DNA of 19,138 nt, taken from JBBQTU01 sp038213005 (lineage in GTDB: Bacteria; Planctomycetota; Phycisphaerae; Tepidisphaerales; Tepidisphaeraceae). Numbering within the stretch: position 1 is the stretch's first letter; every line of letters starts with the position of its first letter. The stretch covers positions 1 to 19,138 of the forward strand of contig JBBQTU010000056.1 in the NCBI GenBank assembly GCA_038213005.1, written 5' to 3'. Below the pieces are notes generated by a model. That model had not been told where the DNA came from. It searched no databases and saw only the letters and a list, made by a program, of their open reading frames with translations. Of this stretch, positions 1-6,121 are shown in pieces. Position numbers and translations under genes: made by a program.

Positions 1-943
1 CAAACAGACCCTTCGCTATGGCGAGAATCCCCACCAGAAAGCCGGCCTGTATGTTGGCGCCCAGCCCAAAGAAGCCTCGGTCGCCTTCGCCAATCAGCTC
101 CACGGCAAGGAGCTGTCCTACATCAACCTGCTCGACGCCGACGGCGCTCTGGGCGCGGTGAAGGAGCTGGCCTCCCCGACCGCCTGCATCGTCAAGCACG
201 CCACGCCATGCGGCTTCGCCACCGGCTCGGACCTGAAGACCGCCTTTGAGAAGGCCTATCAGGGCGACCCACAGGCGGCCTTCGGCGGGATCATCGCACT
301 GAACAAACCCGTGGATCTCGCCACCGCCCAGGCCATGACCGCCGCCGAGGGCGGCAAGTGGTTCCTCGAAGTCATCGTCGCCCCCAGCTACGCCCCCGAA
401 GCCCTGGAACTGCTCCGCAGCCGCTGGAAGAACGTCCGCATTCTCGAAGTCGGCCCGGTTGGCACCAACGATCAGGCCGACCCGGCCGAAGTCCACATGC
501 ACAAGATCGTCGGCGGCTTCCTCGTGCAGCAGCGCGACCTGCTCGGCGTCGAACAGGCATCATGGAAAGTCGTCTCCAAGCGTCAGCCCACCGAACAGGA
601 AATCGCCAATCTCAAGATCGCATGGCTGGCCTGCAAGCACATCAAGAGCAACGCCATCGCGCTGGCCCGGGATGGCATGCTCGTCGGCTCCGGTGCCGGG
701 CAGCAGGAACGCATGACCCCATGCCGCCTGGCCACCGAAAAAGCCGGCCCGCGCGCCAAGGGCTCGGCCGCGGCATCCGATGCGTTCTTCCCGTTCCCCG
801 ATGGCCCGAAATTCCTGATGGACGCCGGCGTGACGGCCGTGATTCATCCGGGCGGCTCCATCCGCGACCAGGAGACGATCGACCTGGTCAACGAGCGTGG
901 CGCGGTGCTGATCTTCACCGGCCAGCGTCATTTCCGTCACTGA
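1..943 (+). CDS. purH: PurH, AICAR transformylase part (5' end outside window)
   Basis: This is the C-terminal part of bifunctional AICAR transformylase/IMP cyclohydrolase, which performs the last two steps of purine (IMP) synthesis in the cytoplasm. The frame is open from base 2, so the N-terminal cyclohydrolase domain lies upstream of the window. The segment opens with LRYGENPHQ, the hallmark at the start of the transformylase domain. KHATPCG follows, where the Lys-His pair is catalytic in the family; E. coli has Asn where this protein has Thr. Further along are SDAFFPFPDG, AVIHPGGSIRD and the C-terminal FTGQRHFRH, all typical of PurH. The protein ends at the normal family C-terminus, so the 3' end is intact. 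The phosphoesterase gene follows closely on the same strand. Confidence 0.97.
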   Translation, partial: KQTLRYGENPHQKAGLYVGAQPKEASVAFANQLHGKELSYINLLDADGALGAVKELASPTACIVKHATPCGFATGSDLKTAFEKAYQGDPQAAFGGIIALNKPVDLATAQAMTAAEGGKWFLEVIVAPSYAPEALELLRSRWKNVRILEVGPVGTNDQADPAEVHMHKIVGGFLVQQRDLLGVEQASWKVVSKRQPTEQEIANLKIAWLACKHIKSNAIALARDGMLVGSGAGQQERMTPCRLATEKAGPRAKGSAAASDAFFPFPDGPKFLMDAGVTAVIHPGGSIRDQETIDLVNERGAVLIFTGQRHFRH

Positions 944-997
944 TCGAGAGGCAGCGCATTGACGAACTTTGCACCTTGTACTAAACCGTTACCCCCT

Positions 998-1861
998 ATG
1001 TCTTCATTCAGCGCCGACCATGTAATCGAGGTTTTCCAGATCGCCACCGAGGAAAACCAGCTCAGCGCCCTGCGCCAGAAGCAGGTCGTCTACCTGCCCG
1101 GCGAGGGCGAGGTCTTCATGACCGGCGACCTGCACGATCACCGCCGCAACCTGGACAAGGTGATCAAGGCCGCAGACCTCGGCAACAACCCCCAGCGGCA
1201 TCTGGTCCTGCACGAACTGATCCACGGCGATCGCTTCGACGAAAACGGCGCCGACGGGAGTTGGCAAACCCTCTACCACGCCGCCGAGCTGAAGTGCGAC
1301 CACCCCAATCAGGTCCATTTCCTGCTGGCCAACCATGACCTGGCCCAGATCCACGGCGAAGGCATCATGAAGGGCGGCACCAGCGTCTGCGAAGCGTTCA
1401 GCGCCGGCGTCAAACGCGATTTCGGCGAACGCACCACCGGCGTCTCGGTCGCCATTGCCGAATTCCTTCTCTCGTTGCCATTGGCCATCCGCACCGGCAA
1501 CAACCTGTTCTTCTGCCACAGCGTCCCGGCCACCGCGGATATCCCGGGCTTCGACTTCGGCGTCTTCGACCGCGACCTGGCCGGCGCCGACTATCGCCGC
1601 CGCACCGGTCCGGTCTATCAACTCATCTGGGGCCGCGGCCAGACCCCCGCGGCCGTCGAGCAGTTCGCCGATGCCCTGGGCGTCAACGTCATCATCACCG
1701 GCCACCAGCCTCAGGACATGGGTTACGCCGTCAACGGCGACCGCCACCTGATCCTGGCGTCCGACCACAACCAGGGCGTCTTCCTGCCGATTGACCTCTC
1801 GCAGACCTACACCATGCCCGATCTGGTCCGCCGCATCCGCAAATACGCCAGCATCGCCTGA
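998..1861 (+). CDS. PPP-like metallophosphoesterase
   Basis: Probable cytoplasmic calcineurin-like metallophosphoesterase with a dinuclear metal site; substrate unknown. The visible motifs, in order, are GDLHDHRRN (GDxH), HELIHGDRF (a variant of GDxxDR), LLANHDL (a variant of GNHE), FCHSVPA (single His ligand) and ITGHQPQ (GH). That is the complete PPP motif order, with Ala replacing the Gly of GNHE. I prefer the ATG at 998, giving MSSFSADHV and about 287 residues. An in-frame TTG at 959 lies 7 nt after a GAGAGG sequence and would add 13 residues, and the ATG lacks an obvious Shine-Dalgarno, so the start is unresolved. It lies 54 nt after purH on the same strand and may be cotranscribed. A MITE-like element begins 12 nt after its stop. 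Confidence 0.85.
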   Translation: MSSFSADHVIEVFQIATEENQLSALRQKQVVYLPGEGEVFMTGDLHDHRRNLDKVIKAADLGNNPQRHLVLHELIHGDRFDENGADGSWQTLYHAAELKCDHPNQVHFLLANHDLAQIHGEGIMKGGTSVCEAFSAGVKRDFGERTTGVSVAIAEFLLSLPLAIRTGNNLFFCHSVPATADIPGFDFGVFDRDLAGADYRRRTGPVYQLIWGRGQTPAAVEQFADALGVNVIITGHQPQDMGYAVNGDRHLILASDHNQGVFLPIDLSQTYTMPDLVRRIRKYASIA

Positions 1862-1873
1862 TTGAGGCCATTC

Positions 1874-2005
1874 ATACGGATTCCACCAGGAACGGGTGCA
1901 GCCGGCGCACTGGCCGTGATCTGCGGGGGATGCGTGGGATGGTCCTGTGCGGGCGGGGACGCCGCGCACTTCCACGAGCACGCCCGTTCCAGATGGAGTC
2001 CGTAT
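1874..2005 (+). repeat. MITE-like element, copy 1
   Basis: A 132-bp sequence begins ATACGGATTCCACC and ends GGAGTCCGTAT. The terminal 24 nt of each end match as inverted repeats at about 20 of 24 positions. A second copy lies in opposite orientation at 11062-11199; by hand alignment the two differ at about 13 positions plus a 6-nt indel. The interior contains a small hairpin, GTCCT with GGGAC, which pairs through a G-T wobble here and perfectly in copy 2. There is no convincing coding capacity. It occupies the gap between the convergent phosphoesterase and VWA genes, and its last base is part of the VWA stop codon. Confidence 0.85.
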
Positions 2006-2808
2006 TACTTCGCGCCGGGAACGGGAATCTGTTCGGCGAGGATCTTGCAGGTCAGGACGTAGTCCAGGGTCTGCTGGAGTTCCGCTTCGTTGGCGGCCGG
2101 GAGGACCAGGCCACCGGCATCGCGGACAGCGCGGAACTTCTCAGCGGCCACGTCGAAGGCGACGAAGTAGACCGAGGCTCGGTAGTCCTCGGGAAGGCGC
2201 GAGATTGCCCCAACCACATCGGCCGGGGCGTAGCCGCGATTGTTCTCACCGTCGGTGACGACCAGGATGTGCAGCCGGCGATAACCGCTTGCGTCGAGCT
2301 TCTGCTTGACGGCGACGATGGCATCGCCGATCGGGGTGGCACCGTCGGGTCTCATCGCCTGCACCAGCGGCTGGGCGCGATCCGCATCGGGCGAGGAAAG
2401 AGGAACCACCTGACGGCAACCGGGTTCGTGGTCGCGGGCGCTGAACTCATAGATACCGAGCTGCACATTCTGCTCGGGATGGGCCTTGGCGAAGTCTGCG
2501 GTCTGGCGGATCAACTTGAGCACGGCCCGCCTGGCGATTTCAATCTTGGGAGAAGTGGCGGTGCCGACGCCAGCGACCTTGTCGGCCATGCTGCCGGAGG
2601 TGTCGACCAGGATCGCCGCGGCGACGCCGTCTTTGCGATCGACCACGTCGCGGGGCTGCAGAAGCGCTTCGAGCGGATTGACCACCGGAGCGTTATTGGC
2701 ATCCAGAGAACGCGCGACAGGCCCCGGCGTCACGGGCGCAACGGGTGTTGGCGTCCACAACGTCACGGAGGGCGCCGGCAACTGGTTGGCCTCCGCGCCG
2801 ACGACCAA
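2005..2808 (-). CDS. von Willebrand factor A domain protein, possibly 5'-truncated
   Basis: A VWA-domain protein with a complete metal-ion-dependent adhesion site: DTSGSM near residue 69, the Thr of ATPIGDAI near 158, and VTDGENN with its Asp near 186. Such domains mediate metal-dependent protein-protein contacts; no partner is evident. The first 60 residues are rich in Pro, Thr and Val and look like a linker. There is no ATG before the MIDAS motif. Candidate starts are TTG at 2808 or internal TTG/GTG codons, none with a clear Shine-Dalgarno. The minus-strand frame stays open upstream to a stop near 2948, but that stretch is antisense to a recognisable plus-strand gene relic. The natural N-terminus may therefore have been lost at a junction near 2808. 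The 3' end abuts a MITE-like repeat. Confidence 0.75.
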   Translation of the reverse strand: MVVGAEANQLPAPSVTLWTPTPVAPVTPGPVARSLDANNAPVVNPLEALLQPRDVVDRKDGVAAAILVDTSGSMADKVAGVGTATSPKIEIARRAVLKLIRQTADFAKAHPEQNVQLGIYEFSARDHEPGCRQVVPLSSPDADRAQPLVQAMRPDGATPIGDAIVAVKQKLDASGYRRLHILVVTDGENNRGYAPADVVGAISRLPEDYRASVYFVAFDVAAEKFRAVRDAGGLVLPAANEAELQQTLDYVLTCKILAEQIPVPGAK

Positions 2809-2967
2809 GTTCAGCAGCGTGTGGATGAACTGGCCGACAAGGCCACGTCTGGTACTCTGAATGACGCCGAGCGGGCCGAATATGAGACCTATGTCTCCGC
2901 CGCCAATCTTCTGGGCGTCCTGCAGGCCAAAGCCCGCAGGCTGCTTTCAACTCCATCGGCGGCCTAA
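2809..2967 (+). pseudogene. 5'-truncated small 'RVDELADK...QAKARRLL' protein
   Basis: About 50 codons encode VQQRVDELADKATSGTLNDA, then ERAEYETYVSAANLLGVLQ, then AKARRLLSTPSAA and a stop. From memory this matches the C-terminal half of a small planctomycete and cyanobacterial protein usually encoded directly upstream of an HNH endonuclease. The N-terminal half is missing: immediately upstream the DNA is the 5' end of the VWA gene on the other strand. The TAA stop overlaps the next ATG (TAATG), the coupling expected for the intact pair. Function unknown. The long plus-strand open frame through this relic from about 1930 is fortuitous over the VWA gene. Confidence 0.65.
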
Positions 2968-3050
2968 TGGACCAGGCAACCAGGGAGCTTGCTCGTCAGC
3001 GTGTCGGCGACCGTAGACAAGAGCACGAAGCACCAGAAGCGTCTTACGCC
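2967..3050 (+). pseudogene. HNH endonuclease relic (N-terminus only)
   Basis: Starting at the ATG that overlaps the previous stop, the frame reads MDQATRELARQRVGDRRQ. This closely resembles the N-terminus of small HNH endonucleases, remembered as MDQATRELVRQRAGDRCEYC. The CxxC expected after GDR is absent: Arg-Gln-Glu-His stands where Cys-Glu-Tyr-Cys is expected. No HIEH or HGG-type HNH motif follows in any frame up to queF. The gene therefore appears inactivated, and only about 18-26 codons are recognisable. The recognition rests on memory of the family and on the neighbouring 'QAKARRLL' relic, so confidence is moderate. Confidence 0.5.
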
Positions 3051-3166
3051 TACGCTATTGCCGGGCGAGCGTTTTCAGCCACCGGGGGAGGTTGGCTACC
3101 AGGAGCGTATCGTTCTCGATGGCGCGGCGCGGCATACCAGAATGCGCCGATCCGCATTGATCATGG

Positions 3167-3200
3167 CTTGCAAGTTGGGAACGCATTCCCAGTTTGCAAG
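3167..3200. repeat. 34-bp palindrome
   Basis: CTTGCAAGTTGGGAA and TTCCCAGTTTGCAAG flank a CGCA loop, giving a 15-bp stem whose only two non-Watson-Crick positions could form G-U pairs in RNA. It lies in the non-coding stretch between the HNH relic and the 3' end of queF (about 3050-3246), where I see no gene. There is no T-tract on either side, so it does not look like an ordinary intrinsic terminator. It may be a short dispersed repeat. Confidence 0.6.
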
Positions 3201-3246
3201 TATGGGATGGCACGATCAGCAGGACCAGCCAACCTCCAGGGACCAC

Positions 3247-3669
3247 CTATTTCCGCTTGGCCTTCGCCTGATACTCCACCGTTACCGTCCCATACGTTCC
3301 CCCGCGGACGTTAAATGCCCCGACCACCGTCAGCCGTCGCGGCTTGAGCACAGCCACCAGGTCGTCCAGGATCGTGTTGGTCACCTTCTCGTAGAAGATT
3401 CCCTTGTTGCGGTACGCAAAGTAGTAGAGCTTCAGGCTCTTCATCTCCACGCACTTGCGATCCGGCACATACGTGATCGTGATGGTCGCGAAATCCGGCT
3501 GCCCGGTCACCGGGCATACGCTGGTGAACTCGGGGAACTGAAACTCGATCTGATAATCCCGGCCGGGCGATGGATTGCTGAACGTGTCGAGGATGGACTG
3601 CGGGTTGTCGATCTGCTCCTGCGTGAGGATCGACTTCCTGCCCAGATGCGATGGATGAAGTTCTGCCAT
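3247..3669 (-). CDS. queF: QueF, NADPH-dependent preQ0 reductase
   Basis: Reduces 7-cyano-7-deazaguanine (preQ0) to 7-aminomethyl-7-deazaguanine (preQ1) with NADPH in the queuosine tRNA-modification pathway; cytoplasmic, tunnelling-fold family. The 140-residue length fits the short YkvM-type QueF. FTSVCPVTGQPDFATI carries the catalytic Cys52 and Asp59, equivalent to B. subtilis Cys55 and Asp62. VEMKSLKLYYFAYRN is the conserved segment used in substrate and NADPH binding. GAFNVRGGTYGTVTVEY closes the fold. The ATG at 3669 gives a family-typical N-terminus (HPSHLGRKSILT). It lies 47 nt downstream of dus on the same strand, so two tRNA-modification genes are probably cotranscribed. No other queuosine gene is in the window. 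Confidence 0.96.
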   Translation of the reverse strand: MAELHPSHLGRKSILTQEQIDNPQSILDTFSNPSPGRDYQIEFQFPEFTSVCPVTGQPDFATITITYVPDRKCVEMKSLKLYYFAYRNKGIFYEKVTNTILDDLVAVLKPRRLTVVGAFNVRGGTYGTVTVEYQAKAKRK

Positions 3670-3716
3670 AACGAAGGTGAGTTTAGCGAGCGGGCCCGCG
3701 CATTACTACCCGTGCA

Positions 3717-4778
3717 TTACGACGCAGCGCTCTCCACATGTTCTGTCTCATGAGCCGTGCGCCACTGCACGAACTCGTCCATGACACGGTCAAAGTCCGC
3801 CTCCGTGACGATCTTCTGCATGGCTTCCTTGAGGCTCTGGCATGGCTTCATGTGTTTCCCGTACCAACTGATCTTCTGACGAAAACTGAGCGCCGCCACT
3901 CGCTCATTCCTGAACTGCTTCATCAGGGCGAAATGATCACGGAGGACCTGGCACTTCCGCTGCCAGGTCGGCTCGGGCGGAAGAATGCCGCTGGTCAGAT
4001 AGCTCCATGTATCCCGGAAGACCCACGGCGCCGACAGCGCCGCCCGGCCAATCATCACGCCCTGGCAGCCGGTGCGCTGCATCATTTCGGCCGCATCTTG
4101 CGGGGTGCGTACGTCGCCGTTGCCGATGACTGGGATGTTTTTCACGGCCGACACGACGGCGGCGATGCCGTCGAGGCTGACCGTCCCGCCAAACCCCATG
4201 TCGCGGGTTCGCCCGTGGATTGTGATGAGCTGCACCCCAACGTCTTCCAGCCTCCGGGCGAGTTCCGGGGCGACGATCGAGGAGGGATCCCACCCCAGGC
4301 GGAGTTTGGCAGTGACCGGCACATCGGGCACGGCGGCCACGATCTGCTCAACCAGCCGGACGGTCCCCGGGACATCGCACAGCATGCTGGAGCCGCCGGC
4401 TCGCTTGGTCACCTTGTCCACCGGGCAACCCATGTTGATGTCGATGACCTGCGCCCCCCGGCCGGCGAGATACCGGGCCGCCTCGCACATCGGATCGGCC
4501 GGCGAGCCAAATAGCTGATATGCCAGCGGATTGTCAGCCTCGCTGCTCGCCAGCAGCACCCGCGTGCCCGGATTGTCGTGAAGAAGCCCCTGAGGTGCCA
4601 GGAGGTCGGTGCAGCCAAGCCCCACTCCCCCAAACCCCCTGACGATCAGCCGACACGCCAGGTCGGTGTACCCGGCCAGCGGGGCGAGAAAGAGATTGGT
4701 TTGCAGCGTCAGCTTCCCCAAACGGATGGGGCGAGGCGGAGCCACGGGCATTGGGGCTATAGCGGCCGACGACAGCAT
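3717..4778 (-). CDS. dus: tRNA-dihydrouridine synthase (DusB-like)
   Basis: FMN-dependent enzyme that reduces uridine to dihydrouridine in tRNA. It is a 353-residue TIM barrel with a C-terminal helical tRNA-binding domain. Diagnostic segments are LFLAPLAGYTD near the N-terminus, YQLFGSPADPM, and DINMGCPVDKVTKRAGGSS, whose GCP cysteine is the catalytic acid in the family. TIHGRTRDMGF, IPVIGNGDVRTPQDA and GVMIGRAALSAPWVF follow, the last being the FMN-phosphate binding end of the barrel. The C-terminal segment with LSFRQKISWYGKHMK matches the DusB helical domain. The subfamily is inferred from overall pattern. The gene is divergent from the zinc-ribbon gene at 4937 and precedes queF. Confidence 0.95.
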   Translation of the reverse strand: MLSSAAIAPMPVAPPRPIRLGKLTLQTNLFLAPLAGYTDLACRLIVRGFGGVGLGCTDLLAPQGLLHDNPGTRVLLASSEADNPLAYQLFGSPADPMCEAARYLAGRGAQVIDINMGCPVDKVTKRAGGSSMLCDVPGTVRLVEQIVAAVPDVPVTAKLRLGWDPSSIVAPELARRLEDVGVQLITIHGRTRDMGFGGTVSLDGIAAVVSAVKNIPVIGNGDVRTPQDAAEMMQRTGCQGVMIGRAALSAPWVFRDTWSYLTSGILPPEPTWQRKCQVLRDHFALMKQFRNERVAALSFRQKISWYGKHMKPCQSLKEAMQKIVTEADFDRVMDEFVQWRTAHETEHVESAAS

Positions 4779-4936
4779 GGCGAGATTCTACCCAAACGTC
4801 AGCGATGTGGCTTCTGTCGCGAAGACCGCACCCAGCCTGCGCCGCCACGCCCGGCTGATTGCGCTGTTGATTGCGCCTTGCTGAGCCTGCTTCGGCGGCT
4901 TAAGCTTAATGCCACAATAGCCTAAGGAGTCGAGCT

Positions 4937-5782
4937 ATGGCCGCATTGCGCATATCGTGCCCGTTCTGTCAGCAGGAGTTCGTTCTACAGGAAGCGCAGA
5001 TTCCCGCGTACGTCGGGCGGCAGGTGCCATGCAGCAAGTGCGGCGGCGTCTTCACCGTGGTGAGTGACGCTGCGGGTATCCGTGCAATCGCCCCCGAAGC
5101 GATGCCGATGGCGACACCCGCGCCGCTGGATGCGCCCCCTGCCCCGCTGCCGACAGGCAGCAATGGCCTGGCCGTCGCCGGACTGGTCTGCGGGATTGCC
5201 GGGCTGTTCACGTGCGGGCTGACGTCGATCCCCGGGGTCATCTGCTCGATCCTGGGCATCAAGAAAGCAGGCACCCAGCAGGGCCAGGGCAAGGGCCTGG
5301 CCATCGCCGGGCTGTGCGTAAGCGGCGCTGCCCTGCTATTTGTTCCACTGATGCTCGCCATCCTGCTTCCTTCGTTGGCACGAGCAAGGGAGATGGCCAA
5401 CCGCGCCAATTGCTCCAACAACCTGCGCCAGATCGGCCTGGCCGAGATCATGTATGCCAACGACAACAAGGGGCAGTTTGCCCCTGACATTGCAACCCTG
5501 ATGTCAACGCAGGGCTTGGAGCCCAACGTGTTGACCTGCCCGTCGGCCGATAGCAGCCTGGAGAAGAGCATTGGCGGCGTGCAGTGCCTCTATATCTATG
5601 TCGGGCGCGGCTTGACCGACGCGACGGCGTCCAATGCCGTCATCGCCTATGAGCCGCTGGCGGCCCACGGTGGTGCTGGGATGAATGTCCTTTGGGCCGA
5701 CGCACACGTCAGCTTTGAGCCCAAGGCATCAGCCCAGCAGATTACTGCGGCTCTGGAGGCGGGGCAGAATCCTCCCCGCTGA
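4937..5782 (+). CDS. Zinc-ribbon / DUF4190 / pseudopilin-like membrane protein
   Basis: A 281-residue multi-part protein. Residues 1-45 form an MJ0042-like zinc ribbon (C8-P-F-C11 and C32-S-K-C35). A Pro/Ala-rich linker follows. Residues about 75-145 form a DUF4190-like segment (GLAVAGLVCGIAGLF and GLAIAGLCVSGAALLF) with two hydrophobic helices. The rest resembles the type II pseudopilin-like domain common in Planctomycetota: SLARAREMANRANCSNNLRQ, then MYANDNKGQF and NVLWADAHVSF, equivalent to the 'H-x9-DG' tail but with Ala in place of Gly. It is probably anchored in the inner membrane; function unknown. The start is well supported: AAGGAG at 4924-4929 lies 7 nt before the ATG. The 154 nt downstream hold only a short GGGCC/GGCCC inverted repeat and then a promoter. 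Confidence 0.85.
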   Translation: MAALRISCPFCQQEFVLQEAQIPAYVGRQVPCSKCGGVFTVVSDAAGIRAIAPEAMPMATPAPLDAPPAPLPTGSNGLAVAGLVCGIAGLFTCGLTSIPGVICSILGIKKAGTQQGQGKGLAIAGLCVSGAALLFVPLMLAILLPSLARAREMANRANCSNNLRQIGLAEIMYANDNKGQFAPDIATLMSTQGLEPNVLTCPSADSSLEKSIGGVQCLYIYVGRGLTDATASNAVIAYEPLAAHGGAGMNVLWADAHVSFEPKASAQQITAALEAGQNPPR

Positions 5783-5936
5783 GGGAGGCCGGGTCCGCGG
5801 GAAGGCATCAGCGATCGTTTCGGAAGGGCCTTTTTAGGGCCCGGAGGGCTTGAATATCCCTGGTGACTGGCTTGGCGGAGTTCGGCCAGTCGGAGCAGAC
5901 TCGTCAAAAAACTGAAAAAGACGCCCATCCCTTTTC

Positions 5937-5965
5937 TTGACAGTGAAATGCCGTAATTTTATGCT
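5937..5965 (+). promoter_or_regulatory. Sigma-70-like promoter of the HEAT-repeat gene
   Basis: TTGACA at 5937-5942 and TATGCT at 5960-5965 are separated by exactly 17 nt in an AT-rich stretch unusual for this GC-rich window. The predicted transcript would start near 5972 and carry a leader of about 150 nt before the ATG at 6122. I see no known riboswitch in that leader. Confidence 0.7.
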
Positions 5966-6121
5966 CAGTGGTAAGCCAGCGGGTTCTCTCCCGGGACAGT
6001 GTGTTCCCGCCCGCTGTGAATCTGCGGCAAATGGTGCATTGGGACATGCCATCGCATAACCCTGCATTTTTGTCTAATCAGGTGACAAGTGCCTTTTTTG
6101 AAACAGTTGGAGGCCAGGACC

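Noticed and set aside
1930..2966. Long plus-strand open frame of 345 codons antisense to the VWA gene
   Set aside because: Only its last ~50 codons resemble a known protein; the rest is the complement of a VWA gene with a complete MIDAS motif.
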